Shown: one piece after another, positions 22,101 through 33,700 of the stretch
Numbering within the stretch: the first letter of the stretch is position 1
How the letters are laid out: each line of letters opens with the position of its first letter
Assembly: GCA_033439295.1 (NCBI GenBank)
Contig: JAVTLE010000010.1
Span: forward strand, 434,001 to 498,000
Origin: Deuterostichococcus epilithicus
Lineage: Eukaryota; Chlorophyta; Trebouxiophyceae; Prasiolales; Stichococcaceae
Length of the DNA: 64,000 nt
Direction of reading: 5' to 3'
Made by a program: the position numbers and the translations under genes
The notes under the pieces: model-generated
Told to the model about the DNA's origin: nothing
Database searches by the model: none
What the model saw: only the letters and a program-made list of their open reading frames with translations

Positions 22101-24962
22101 CAGTCGGAGGCTCAGCAGGCGGTCAATCGGCACCATCCAAACTACTCGTTGGTTTGTGCTGTCACATGCAGATTCCTGTGCCAGCAACACAGCGAATGGG
22201 GGCTCATGCAAAGGAATTGTTGGCAAAAGCACTTGTAGTGGACGCGGACGGAGGAGTCCTCGATGGGACAGTCGATGGGAAACTCCCCGCGGCCGTCCCT
22301 GACGCGCCGCTTGACGACAGCGCCGTCGCCTGTCATGTCCCGCACCTGTGGCACGCGCATCATTCATTGAAGCAGACACATGGCGACTGGACTCGAGAAG
22401 CCAGGACGGCAAGTGGTCCAAAAGAACATAAGTTTGGCCCATGGTGCGACTGCTTGCCGTGCTGACAACTGCAGCCAGCTTCCGCGCACCGAATCCGATT
22501 GTCGCTGGAGGGTTGCATCCTGCCGTGTGCCAGGCTGCGCAGCCGAGGCCTGCCTAGGCCAGATGCAATACCCGCAACGCGGGGAAAGGAAGAGGAGAAA
22601 AGGCGGAGCACACCTGGATCATGGACTCCAGAGTGAGCTCAAACTCCACTCTGTCGGATGTGCCAGGCGGCGACGGGATGAGGCTGTCTGCGCCGGCCGG
22701 CACCGCCGCCTCACGCGCGCAGCTAATCACGGCGTGCTCGCCCCGTGTCATGACTGCCAGTCCCTCTTCCACTGCCACTGGCACATTGCCGCTGCCTGTG
22801 CACACGTTGCATCCAGCAGCGTCTCACTATTCTGCTCGACTCCGTTGCAGAGCTCAGCCTTTGGACAGGGGGATCCTGTACCTGCCGAGTGCGTTGCCAT
22901 GGATGCATGCTGGGCTCGTCGGTAGCACTCAGAGCCAAGCACTGGAGCCGCGTGCACCCCCCACTGCAGCATGGCATCCAGCAGCTGGCTGTCAGGGAAA
23001 TCCCAGGCGACGCACCCATGGTGAAGTGCAGAGGCTGGCCGCTAGGCGTCTCGAAGTAGGGCGGCGTGCTGCACTGGCTGCCGTCCATCGCAGGAAGGCG
23101 CGCCTTGACGGCGACTGCTACCTACTCCCCGGAAGGGGGGAGTATCACCTTCAGAACGACTTTCGTGGGGCCGACGCTGTTCCAACCCTGCCGCCGGGAC
23201 ACCAAGGCAACAGCCAAGCCCGCCGCGCGTGCTGTCTAACATCGCTGTGCAGAAACGTTTGGGTTGCAGCTCTGTGACCGGCAACCTTCCCAGGAAGCAG
23301 ACACACGGCTGACGCCGCGATCAGGAGACGTCTTGCACTTCTTTCAGGGGCCCGACTGGTGCAGTGCAGAGCAGAGCAGATGCTGGTCTTCAGATGATGG
23401 ACTGCGCACCTCGAACGGCGCGCGGGGCGACTCCCAGACATCGCCGCGATTGAGGCTGCGCCTGAACATGTCCTCGCTGCTGCCCACCAGATCCACTTCA
23501 TCCTGCACGAAATCAGTGCATTTGATTGAGACATTCCTTACCTACCATTGCTGATCATATGCATCAGCCGGACAGGTGCTGATTTGGTCGCAGTGCGGTG
23601 GCAGGCCAAATCGCTTTGATTGGAAGGTCATGGAAAGGGGTGCTGCGGCATGCGCCAGCATTGCAAGCCCAGCAGCAATCAACCGTAGCGGCTGCCTGTG
23701 TGTGCTGAAACTTGGGGTGCGAGATGAAGTGGTGGCAGGGGCAGACTGTGCGGCAGAGCATCATTGAGGCTGCGGCAAGGCTCCTGGCTTCCGGCCAAAC
23801 TGCATGCCTGAGGCTGGCCGTCATGACTCCCCAGTCTACAGACAGAGCCTTTTCCGACTCCACGAGGCTTCCTGCCTCACCTTGCGGAAGCACTGCAGCA
23901 GCTCGATGGTGAACTGCAGCTCCTGGCTGGTGGGCGCATCCTTCGGCGGCGGCAGCTGGCAGTCCCTGTGCTTGTAGGCGTAGCGCGGGTGCACCGACAG
24001 CCCAAACACGTCGCCCACTCTGGCGTCTGCATCCACGGGATCAAGGGGGCATTCGTGGCGCTCGTTGGATCATCCCAGCCCTTCAGACGCAGGATGTATG
24101 CGGCACCGCCTGGCAGGGCTTGACCGCCTCTATCAGAGCCTGTTACTATGAACTGTTTTCTGGAACCGAGCAGCAGCCATGACGATCGGGGCACTTGCCA
24201 CGCCGCCCAGCACTTGCAACACTCGGTTCTCAGTTCGTCCATAAGTGTTCGTGGCCGCTGCCAGGGTCGCTCACTCAGGAGAGCAATCTCCCAGGCGCGC
24301 GGCACTCGGCGGCCCTTGCCGATGATGAAAGGCAGCGGCAGTCCTGCGCCGCCCTCCGCCTGCCACGTGGACTGCAGCAGCTGCCCATCTGTCGTCTTGA
24401 CATTGTAGTGCACATAGACCTGCAGTCCAGGTGGCGTCAAGGTGGAAGACCGCACCCAGCTATGGCCATCGGCATGGCTGAAGGCAAGTCATACATTTGC
24501 CATCATTCGTCCAAAGTATGTACAGCACTCGACTCACCAGGTCGCCATCCACAGGCGTCGCGCCGCCTTGGCTCTGCCGCAAGTGCACCTTTCTGACGAG
24601 GCCAGAATCGACGGCATCCTGCTCCCTGGGTCAGGCGCAACAGACAGGTATTTGTGCTACTCCATTCGTGTGTCATCTCCGCTCATCAAACCGCATCGAA
24701 TCGTACTGACTGGCAAATTTTATTCTGTACTACAGCACAGACGTCCCAGGTGCAGCCGTGCCCACGGCGCAGGGCGAGCTGCCACCCTGAAGCCGCGCCA
24801 TTTCATGCAACTCAAGTGTGCGACCTGTCGGAAACGAGTACCAGAAGCGCACCTCAGTGCAGTGTCCTTCTTCTGGTCCTTGTCGTCAATTTCGGGCTCA
24901 AAGTCCGGGATCTCCAGCGGCGCCCGCAGCTCCGCAAACCAGTCTGCCAGCGCCTGCGACAT
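19120..24962 (-). CDS. PAS1: PASTICCINO1-like FKBP peptidyl-prolyl isomerase with TPR, 581 aa
   Basis: Seventeen exons chain in phase: 24853-24962, 24538-24592, 24275-24419, 23881-24026, 23410-23502, 23149-23187, 23016-23121, 22614-22795, 22233-22345, 21722-21804, 20957-21075, 20691-20750, 20413-20496, 20130-20219, 19772-19875, 19474-19563 and 19120-19246. Three FKBP-like units are visible. The first is VYVHYNVKTTDGQLL to ELQFTIELLQCF, with the Tyr of HPRYAYKH. The second is VAVAVKARLPAMDGSQC to VEFELTLESMIQ. The third is introduced by the PAS1-type stretch VKRRVRDGRGEFPIDCPIED, then DTRGDDGAAAPLEF, VPEGLDMAVRLMTPGEVSLV and VEWEVELLDFE. TPR helices follow (LKDQGNVVFKQ, NLALAAQRQENFTEALKWADKAL, ALWRRATVRAFLGQ), with a basic end. 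Length and domain order match plant PAS1, an FKBP linked to very-long-chain fatty-acid elongation and cell division. The intron after exon 13 uses a GC donor. Confidence 0.92.
21151..21206 (-). repeat. Decayed copy 1 of the PAS1 exon 20957-21075 5' end
   Basis: This closely matches 21022-21080, with shared blocks GGCGTCA, GCACCGCCATG and CCGGCACCA-GCCCATG. It covers the exon's 5' end and acceptor side and lies in the intron 5' of that exon. Minus-strand reading: MGVVPGGLGMAVPS against MGMVPEGLDMAVRL in the exon. Confidence 0.88.
21291..21345 (-). repeat. Decayed copy 2 of the same PAS1 exon edge
   Basis: A second, more diverged copy lies about 90 bases further into the same intron. Shared elements are CATCAGC-C, a G-CC-GTGCCCAG-CCCTCCGGC block, and a trailing pyrimidine-rich stretch. 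A different short repeat (GAGTCTTGCT units) follows at about 21545-21595. Confidence 0.65.
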
Positions 24963-25537
24963 GCTGGCGGGCGCCGCGGCGCGCGCCGCTTGCAACCGCT
25001 GCCGCTGCAGCCGGTGCACGAGATGTGTCGGTCTTAAACGGCTGGAACTTGTAGATGTGACAAGAAAGCGTGTGGAGAGTGTGCCCTCGGACAGCCTACA
25101 GTCACTGCCGCGGCGGCAGCGTGCGGCACAGCCTGGCAGTTGAGGACGTTCAGCGCTCTTCAATTTGCACAGGAATAGCTTGCGATATCGACTCGCTTGC
25201 TGATCATGCGTGCCGAGGTGTGTGATTCTGTTGCACTTGCTGTTTGCACGCTCTATACCAATAGGTTGTATCGAGCTCCAAGCAGTGTCCCAGCAGCTTG
25301 CGCGCCTTGGCGCTGACTGTTGGGTTCAGAGGACCAATGTGATACTTGAAACATGTGCCGAGGCATCGCTTCAGCTGCCTGCCCAGCAGCAAAGCCCTTG
25401 TCTGTACGTGACCCAGCTCCAAATTGCACCAGCGGTGCACATTGCCTCCCATTACCGTCGCGCTGACACCATCAGCATAGCACACGATCTCTGCCAAACA
25501 GTTCATTGATCTCTTCACAAAAAGCGCAGCGGTCATC
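24963..25537. other. Intergenic, divergent promoter region
   Basis: This lies between the PAS1-like start (24962, -) and the FabZ start (25538, +). Both genes are read outward. I see no exon here and no promoter motif I can defend. Confidence 0.4.
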
Positions 25538-27008
25538 ATGGCGGGGTGCCTGCAGTCCACAGCCGCACTCCAGTGCCGGCAGTCCACCCGGTGCCCGGGC
25601 ACGACATTGGCAGCCAGCCGCCCCGCAGCGCTGATCAGCCACCGGCGATCATGCGGCAGCGCCTCCCGACAGCGCTTCGTCGCGCGCGCCGAGGCGGAGG
25701 CAGCACCAGCAGCCGAGCTGCCACTGGAGAGGAGTGGCAACAACTTTACAGCCCTGAAAGACATCGAGGCAATCAAAAAGGTCCTTCCGCACAGGTACAA
25801 GCTTTTGATACCCTTTGCTGCCAGCAGAGCCACGCGATCACCTGAAGCAAATGGACAGATCCCTAGATCACCTCCTGCGACGGCCAGATCACCGCGGCAC
25901 TGCAAGCCTGTTTGACAGAATGCTGCACGGCTGCACAGGTTCCCATTCCTCCTGGTGGACCGCGTGGTGGAGTGCGAGTTCCAAAAGTACGCTGTCGGCT
26001 ACAAAAACATCACCATGAATGACAACTTTTTCACCGGCCACTTCCCGGAGCGCGCCATCATGCCAGGCGAGATACTATCTGCTTGTGGCTGCTTTTCCAC
26101 ATGCACGCTTGACTAGTGCATTTCAAAGCGTCGTTGAGACCAATCATGATTGGTTCTCGCGCGAGGAGCGCGTCAGCACAGCATTATGGCTCTGCCCGCC
26201 GTGCGGCGCCTGGCATACATTTTGCACTCCTGCAATTTGTGCAAGTTAGTGTTAGCGGAGGTGTCACTGGAGGTGGACCTTCAGAGGCGTGTCACCGGCT
26301 TGTGAACAAGACTGCGCTCACAGCATCTGCACCGATTGGAAAGCATGCGCGGCAACCCCGCAACATGGCTTGATCGAAGGAGTGCCGCAAGTGAAGGGGG
26401 ATGGCGCGGCTGGGCGGCATCGTACTTTCTGTTATGACGGCACTCTCGAACCTGTAGCCTCATGAAGACCAGTTGCGATTCTGCGGCTTTCACACGAACG
26501 CAGGTGTGCTGCAAGTGGAGGCGATGGCGCAGCTGGGCGGCATCGTGATGCTGGACCCGGAGGCGCCGTCCAAGGAACAGTTCTTCTTTGGCGGCATTGA
26601 GAAGTGCCGCTTCAAGAAGCCCGTCGTCCCTGGCGACACCCTGGTGCGCTTCTGAACCTACTCAGCTCGCCCGCTGTTTGGGTTTGAACAGCCAAGATAG
26701 TGAATGCTGCAGAGACTGGGCGTCAGCCGCACCGCAAAGCTCCAAACATTGAGATGTCCCCCTGTTGGGTGCCAGGGAGCACACAGTGACGTGCGGAGCT
26801 GGACACCGTTGCGTCAAGCATCCTGAAACTGCACCTGCCATCAATGAGACAGCACTGCTGATGCCGCCTACTGCCGCCGCCGCAGATGATGCGTGTGGAC
26901 GTCACAAAGTACAACAAGCGCTTTGGCATCGTCAAGATGAGTGCCAAAGCGTACGTCGGGCCCGACGTAGTGTGCGAGGCCGAGCTCACATTGGCGATGG
27001 GCTCATGA
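25538..27008 (+). CDS. fabZ: 3-hydroxyacyl-ACP dehydratase FabZ, plastid-targeted, 215 aa
   Basis: Exons 25538-25794, 25939-26066, 26504-26643 and 26886-27008 join in phase. The first about 65 residues are rich in R, S and A with few acids until the end, like a plastid transit peptide. The mature part starts near [19 protein letters not shown]. The FabZ core is [14 protein letters not shown], then the active-site stretch [15 protein letters not shown] with the catalytic His, then [16 protein letters not shown] with the catalytic Glu. It ends in [21 protein letters not shown]. The enzyme removes water from 3-hydroxyacyl-ACP in type II fatty-acid synthesis. Intron 2 begins with GC (CCAG|GCGAGA); only this donor gives [12 protein letters not shown] in frame. 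The same intron carries a decayed copy of exon 3's beginning. Confidence 0.95.
26381..26430 (+). repeat. Decayed copy of FabZ exon 3 5' end in intron 2
   Basis: This matches 26502-26551. The shared core is GCAAGTG-AGG-GATGGCGC-GC and CTGGGCGGCATCGT. In the exon it encodes the catalytic segment [10 protein letters not shown]. In the copy the reading would be [15 protein letters not shown], with the glutamate codon disrupted. It sits about 75 bases before the real acceptor. Confidence 0.9.
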
Positions 27009-27445
27009 GCGGTGCAGGACTACAAGAACAGACCGCCCTGTGAGAGATCCAGAGACATCCGCTAGGCAAAAAGTGAGTGTGATTTAGCAAGCGTGGACGC
27101 ACTCAGCATCGGCTTGGAGAGCATGGTGTCGGGAAACAGTCTTCCTGACATCTCGAGTGGGCTGACAGGCTGACGACGCAAGCCTGTGAGAGCAAACAAT
27201 ACAGATGACTGGTGGCCGGGCGACAGGAGTGCAGCATGACCGAGACCTTGCTGAGTAGACCTCAGAAGACTGCTAAAACTGTTCCGGGAGCACAAATTGG
27301 TTTTGACAACGGGTGGAGCAAAACAAAAGGCGCTGATCATGCGCACTGTAACTTGCAGTGATGAAACACCTGCAAAACAACGTGGAGGCTGGCTGCTTCC
27401 TTCCCCTTTGTGGTGCAGCTCTGGGTTGAACAGCTCACACCGCGC
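27009..27445. other. Intergenic, convergent gene ends
   Basis: This gap lies between the FabZ stop (27008, +) and the FRA10AC1-like stop (27446, -). It is slightly AT-richer and shows no coding signal. It presumably holds both 3' untranslated regions. Confidence 0.4.
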
Positions 27446-29681
27446 TCATTCAAAGAGGCCCTGGAAGAAAGCCTCCACTTCGGATTCCACACCGCCAAGG
27501 GTCCCGCCATCTGCAGCGAACCGTCTGCTGGTACTGGCGCTGCGTGGCGAGACCGGCGCCGCAGCTGCGACCTGGGGCCGCTGGACCTCTGGCGATGCAG
27601 AGGCGCCGGCATCCACGCCATGGGCCGCCGGCTGCGGCGCACCGCCGCTGAGCCCCTGCTGCGGCTCCTCATCAGAGGCGGCGCCCCCAGAACTGCTCCC
27701 GTCGGCAGAGCCGCCCCGGTCCGACTTGGCGCGCTTGCGCGCGGCGGACTTTCTGCTGGTCCTGTCTCCTGATCGCCGCTTCTTCGCTGCCCGCTTCTCC
27801 TCCTTCTGCCGCTGCTTCTTCTGGGCCTGTAACGCCGTGAACCAGCTCAAACAGCTGCGAGGTGGCGCAGAAAAGCTGATGAGTGCCGCTCAGCAAGCAA
27901 AATGTACAGTGGCAGCAACAACGAGAACCGCAGAGGACACAGAGAGCATGCTGCCGTGAACAAGTTGCGAAACTCTACAAAATTTGGTTCTAATATCCCA
28001 TGTTTGACCTCCAGTGCCTGCTGTTCTTCTGCAGCCGAGCTGCACCGCATGCTTCGGGCTGCAGCACCGTTTCCAGGGTGCGATATCTGGTAAAGTGCAC
28101 AAACTCCCACTGGCAACTCACCTCCAGGGCCTGCTGGTTCTTCTGGTGGTTGAGCTGCAGCGCGTGCTTTGGACACAGGCGCAGCTTCACCAGCGCCGCC
28201 TTTTGAACGCCTGCCTCCGCATATGAGAAGTTCACCTGCATCAGAGGTGGGTCCTGCTGTTGGAAGCTGTCAAAAGCGTCTCGCGGTCAGCAGTGCCAGC
28301 TTCCGGTGGAATCGGGGCTGCTGCCCCCCTGGGACCTCCTCCAGCGCAGCATGATGGGGTGCGCCATTCCCCGAGACAATCACGCGACTCAGCTTCACCC
28401 GACGGCGGGTGATGGGCAGTGGGTGCTGGCCGTGACACAGGTCCCGAGACTCGCGAGGCCAGCTGTGGGCTTCACAGGCCCTGATGGATCAGGTTGCCAC
28501 ACAGCCACGTGCGGCTCTCGGCACGGACCTCGAAGGACGCAAGGCCGGTGCGCTGGTCGCAGCCGCGGGCGCCGCACACAAACTGGCCCCGACCAGCCAC
28601 CACCTCCTGTTCCGTGCGCCACCGCAGCCCCACCCTGCCCTCCTGCGAGCAGTCAACGCTGATCGGTCGAAGCAAGGCTGAAGCGCCACGACTGCCAATG
28701 GAACTCTCAGCGGTACCGTCAGAGCTGCCCGACAGAAAGCTGGCTGCCTGGCCACGCCGGATGCCTGCAGCCATTGGCTTCACGGCGCCAACATGCCGCA
28801 CCTTGAACCTCAAGCTGCCTGACAGAATCACGACGTGATCTTGGGAAGTTTTTCATCTGCATATGGGTCAATCAGATGGGTGATGCACAGTGCAACTGCT
28901 CATCTCTGCCTGCTCAACTCTTCCTGAGCGCCCACCTTGCAGCGCGACAGGTCGGCGATGCAGTACTCGCGGAACAGCTTGGCGTAATACTTTCGGGCAA
29001 GGTTTACCTCCCAGCCGCCCGGCGCGTCATCCGCCTCGTCCCTGATGAACCTGCCTCGATTGCTGAGCGTGTCAGGAATAACACGTCATGATGCAATGCA
29101 ATGCAAAACTGATACGCCCTGCTGCACATTGGAGTGCCCTGCATTGTGGAGCGTTCAAGGAGCCATTCCCAAAACAGGGCGAGTGCAGCAATGCTCTTGA
29201 GGTGTCTGGAAAGTCATCGTCACCGCTGGCGCAATCCAGATATCACAACCCAAGGAAGCACCTGTAGTTCTCCCGGAGGATGTCATAATCCGTCTTGGCA
29301 GTGGGGTTGGCGCCGGCCGCGCCGCCGCCGGTGCGCCCGTGCCCGTAGTAGTGAACCACGTTGGCCAGAAAGTGCTTGTGCCGCTCCCAGGCGTTCATCC
29401 CCAGCAGTGAGCTGCGGTGGGCACGGTCCTCTGCCGCCTGTCGATTAGAGCAGGGCAGTTCATGAGGCTATCCTGATGCATGACGGTTCTGCCTCCTGGT
29501 GCAGCACTCTACGCTGCAGACGATCACGTCCGTGCATGTGCCTTGTGCACCAGATGCGGTGCCGTGACACAGGAGAGCTGTCGGCTGATGTCTGAACACT
29601 GCAAGCATGACTCCAGGTAGAAGTCGTGCAAGCTGCAGGCCTTCATGGACGCACCACGCGGGCGGCATTGAAGTTGGCCAT
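27446..29681 (-). CDS. FRA10AC1-family nuclear protein, 308 aa
   Basis: Exons 29655-29681, 29262-29437, 28936-29050, 28529-28642, 28122-28235 and 27446-27826 chain in phase, giving 308 residues (human FRA10AC1 is close to that length). The first exon is only 27 nt (MANFNAARV). Diagnostic blocks in order are NAWERHKHFLANVVHYYG, KTDYDILRENYRFIRDE, ARKYYAKLFREYCIADLSRC, GLRWRTEQEVVAGRGQFVCG and VNFSYAEAGVQKAALVKLRL. The cysteines of CGARGCDQ and LRLCPKH look like a zinc-binding set. The C-terminal 127 residues are Lys/Arg-rich then Ser/Gly-rich. The family is nuclear and linked to the spliceosome in other eukaryotes. That role is family knowledge, not visible here. Confidence 0.92.
28007..28072 (-). 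repeat. Decayed copy of FRA10AC1 exon 3' end plus donor
   Basis: Resembles 28120-28178, the 3' end and donor side of exon 28122-28235. On the plus strand both contain CCTCCAG-GCCTGCTG-TTCTTCTG and a GAGCTGCA-CGC-TGCTT block. It lies 3' of the exon, inside the following intron. Read on the minus strand the copy gives PKHAVQL against PKHALQL in the exon. Confidence 0.88.
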
Positions 29682-29877
29682 GGTGCAACGACAGGCGGCT
29701 ATGTGTCAACATCAAGGTACCTGCGCACAGCAGGCGCACATGATTCGAAAACATGTCCTGGCAACTGGGAGGCAGCATGCCGAGGCACGCCGTGACGACC
29801 TGCTGGCGAGCGTGCTTGTTCATGCACATGCTCATCGATGTTGCGCAGCGTTTTGAGACAACGACCGGCGGCGCCAC

Positions 29878-30262
29878 TCACGGCGCGAGGCCGTCTGGCA
29901 GGCGCTGCGTCTTGGCAAAGCGCAGCAGCGGATCCTCTGACGCTGCGCTGATGGTTGCGCCGTTCTCTGTATCCGCCCGCTCAAAGAGGACCTCTGCAGG
30001 AAGGCATCATACGTTTGTAGATCCGCAACGGCCTCCTCAGCATGCATCCGGCGTTCTTGTACAAAAGCTAGCTGCCTTGAGCGGATGCTGTCTGTGCAGC
30101 AGCAGTGCTGCAGTCTTGCGGTGCCGCACCCTTGCCGCTGAGTGACTTGTCGCTGAAGTACTTGAGCCGAGCCTGCATGGACAGCTGGACGTACAGGCGA
30201 TTGTAGTGCTTCTGCACGGCCGCCTCCTCCTCTGTTGCCTTGCCGTCTGCCTTCGCAGCCAT
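29878..30262 (-). CDS. Small acidic/basic protein, 82 aa, unknown
   Basis: Two exons, 30130-30262 and 29878-29993, join in phase 1 through a GTGCGG donor and a TGCAG acceptor to 249 nt including TGA. The ATG at 30262 gives MAAKADGKATEEEAAVQKHY, then NRLYVQLSMQARLKYFSDKS and LFERADTENGATISAASEDP, ending RLPDGLAP. No membrane span or signal is visible, and the middle is probably helical. It sits 196 bases upstream of the FRA10AC1-like start and is read in the same direction. A longer 5' extension is possible, because coding-like fragments (for example RSKWSPAGRQILAALIFLEH near 30460-30550) lie upstream. I could not join them. Family not recognised. Confidence 0.55.
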
Positions 30263-30797
30263 GTGCAAATGAGGTTGCAGCAATGGAGGCACAGTCACAG
30301 TCTGGTGGGCGAGTGGAAAGTGTAGCGCGCTGCCACCTGCCAGTCACCCAGCTCTCGGAATAAGCTGATGCACAGAATGTTTCTGTGAGCACGGCACGCA
30401 ATTGCATACCTTGTGCAAAGATGTTGTGATCTGCCACATGGGGACCCTGCGCTGGTTACCTGTTCGGAGTCTCCAAGTGTTGAAGGGTGCTCGAGGAATA
30501 TGAGGGCTGCCAGGATTTGGCGTCCAGCGGGGCTCCACTTGCTGCGGTCTCCCGTGACGGACCGTGGGGGCCTCCTCGGCTGCGAAGCCTCACGAGTGCA
30601 GCAAACGTCGCAGGCGCGCTGTTGCGAGCTGCGCAGCACCTCGCTTGGCAGCCTGCATAAAAGGCCCCTGCAGCTGGGAGATGGGTGCTGAAGCAGCCCT
30701 TCGGGCCCCGACCCAGCTGCTGTGGTTCCCGGGCAGCGTTGCCAGGCGCCCCTAACAGCAAGCGACACTTGCAGCTGGCGTTGTAGCCGCCCGCGCC
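30263..30797. other. Intergenic, divergent promoter region
   Basis: This lies between the small minus-strand gene (start 30262) and the WNK kinase (start 30798, +). A fragment on the minus strand near 30460-30550 looks weakly coding and has a donor-like GTAACC after it. A non-annotated 5' exon of the small gene cannot be excluded. Confidence 0.35.
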
Positions 30798-33700
30798 ATG
30801 AGCACAGCCAGCAGTAGTGGGACGGCTTTGCCAGTCCAGCCGGTGGCAGGGCAGCAGCCGGCGGGCCCGCAGCCGGCAGGCAGCCCACGGAGCTCGTACG
30901 AGCTGCAGCAGCCGATGCAGCATCAGCAGCAGCCCGACCCGGACGCCAGTGAGGGCGAGGACGAAGAAGGCCCCGAGCCGGTAGAAACATACGGGGGCCG
31001 ATACTCCCGCTTCGACCAGGTCCTGGGCCGCGGCGCTTTCAAGACGGTGGGTGTTCTGGCCCGATCGCTGACTGCGCACATCCTCAGCACCGCACGGTCG
31101 CTCTGCCGCGGCCCCTGCAAGCTACCTACGGCAGCGAGCAGGCCTCGTGCCTGCTCATGCCTGTGCCGGCTTGCTTGTAGTCGTGATTGAACCACCGAAA
31201 GCTGCATTGGGAACCATACTGGGCGTTCGACCCGGACTGGTTTCCGCCCATGGCAAGATTTGGAAGCAGCGATAAACAACGATTGCACCGCTTCACTTCA
31301 ATAGCAGCCGCTTGCGTTTAGAGCCCCTGTTGTTCTTCCTTTCGCAATCCGAGCATCTGGTCTGTTGGGCAGCAAGCTGGCCCGATGGTTGCTCAGGCCA
31401 CGAAACGTGGAGACTTGCTCTGTGCACCATCTTGGCTTGTACTGCCGCCAGGGCGCCGGCCAATAGTGTCTGTGGCACACCCAATCCTGCTGCTGCCGCT
31501 ATCGGATGTCCAGGCGCCACACTGCGGTGCAACTTCCACAGCGCCACAAGTTACTAGCAGACCCACCCTGTTGCCGCAGCTGGATGTCTGCCGCTGAGGC
31601 GGCTGGCGACGCTGTTCTGCTTATCGTGCCCGTTCTCAGGGCGGCAGCTGACACGCGGGGATGCGACGCGGTGGCGAGGGGAGCAACCGGGATGTCAGCA
31701 GGACATGGGCAGGGCACACAGCCACGCACCTCCGCCCTGCCCACCAACTTTGCCTCGACGCTTCACTCAGCAAACCCCAACACCCCTGTGTCCATGCCCG
31801 CAGGTGTACAAGGCCTTCGACGAGGAGGAGGGCACGGAGGTGGCATGGAACCAGGTCCGCGTGGTGGAGCTGGTGAACAGCAAGGAGGAGCGGGACCGGC
31901 TGTTTGCAGAGATCCGGGTGCTGAAGCAGCTGAAGCACAAGAACATCATGAGCTTCCACGACTCGTGGCTGGACTCAAAGTCCATGTGCGTCAACTTCAT
32001 CACCGAGCTGTTCACCTCCGGCACACTGCGCCAGTGAGTCCTCGTTTCCCACCTCCTGAATTGCTTGAACTTTCTGCTTTCGCTCCTGAGTCCTTGTGTT
32101 CCATGGGCATGTACTTAGTGGGCACCGCGCCGCTGCAAGCTGCCTGTTCCCTTGAGCGCACTGCACAGCTTCTGCAATCGACTTCTGAGGCTGCCCATCA
32201 AGCGTCTGCATTGGACCTCTGCTCTTGGCCAAATGCGTGGTCGGTGCACCCCGTCAGGTACCGCAAGCGCCACAAGCACATCGACGAGGAGGTGCTGAAG
32301 CGGTGGGCGTGGCAGATCCTGTGCGGCCTGGTTTACCTGCATGGGCACAACCCGCCCATCATCCACCGCGATCTCAAGTGCGACAACATCTTCATCAACG
32401 GCTCCCAGGGCGTTGTCAAGATCGGCGACCTGGGCCTGGCCACGCTGCTGCGCGCGCGCACGGCCCCGCAGTCCGTGCTCGGTGAGAGTTCCGCCCCCGG
32501 CTGGCCGTGGCGGCCATGTCTGCTGCAGCTCCTCCTGCGGCACAAACAGTGGTGCCGCAGCCACATCGATCCAGCAAAAACCGGTCTGTGCAATGTCCCT
32601 GGTGGATGCGAGGCAGGGCTACGACACATACAAGGCAGCCAGCGGGGCTGAGCGGGCGCCCCCCTGCTCGGTCGGCATCCCACGACCCTAATCGTTGTTA
32701 ACCCTGATCTTTTGCGCGCCACTCCCCCAGGCACCCCGGAGTTCATGGCGCCGGAGCTGTACGAGGAGGAGTACGACGACCGGGTGGACGTCTACTCCTA
32801 CGGCATGTGCCTCCTGGAGCTGGCCACCATGGAGTATCCCTACGCCGAGTGCCGCAACGCTGCGCAGATCTACCGCAAGGTCACCCTGGTGCGGCCACCT
32901 TTGCTGCTGGTGTCGCTGCTGCTGTCTGCTGGCATGCTCTGCTCCTTTTGTGCAGCTGCTTCTGGCTGCTTGGCAGCTGATTGCTGTGCACGCTTCGTCA
33001 CTGGCGGGTGTAAGGCCGCCTGGATTTGTAGGGTCTGGCCAGTGCATGCGGCTGACCCCAACAATGCGGTCAAGCCTGCGCGCGCTCGCGTCATTGCAGC
33101 GCCTCCCTGTGGGCACCCCTCTCTCGGAGCTGTCAGCCTCGTTGTGGTAAAGCAGCACACTCCTCCAGCATGGTCGGCTGCAGCCCTTGTGCGCACACCC
33201 TCGCCACTCGCAGCGCCACATCTCCACAGGTCCCCTGCAAGATCAGTCTCGCGAACGCTCGGATCCCTAAACCCTGAACCCTTCGAGCAGGGCGTGCGGC
33301 CGGCAGGGCTGGGCAAGGTGCCTAGCCGTGAGCTGGCAGACTTCATTTCGGTGTGCATCGGGACGCGGGAGGGGCGCCCGCGCTCGCGCCAGCTGCTGAA
33401 ACACCCCTACTTCGACAGCATCCGGGAGCGCGCCTCCGCTCGAGCCGAGGCGCTGTCCGCCACCACCAGCCAGGTGCGATTTTCTTGTGGATCTGGTTGC
33501 TGCGGCGGGCTTCGCTTCAAGTGGCAGCTGAAAACGTCTTGGCCCTCCACTCTCGAGGTCGGAACAGTCACCGGGACCTTCGTCTGCTGTCATTAGCCCT
33601 GCGAATTGGGAGTGCTGCTGCACATTTTGAGAGAGCTGAAACAGCCTTCCAGTCGCCTCCGAATGCATCACCGGCACTCTGCTGTCAGCCGAGGTGCCTG

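Noticed and set aside
31506-32651. Plus-strand frame of 381 codons across WNK introns
   Set aside because: It reads through two introns in another frame. The WNK exons are fixed by conserved kinase motifs and phase.
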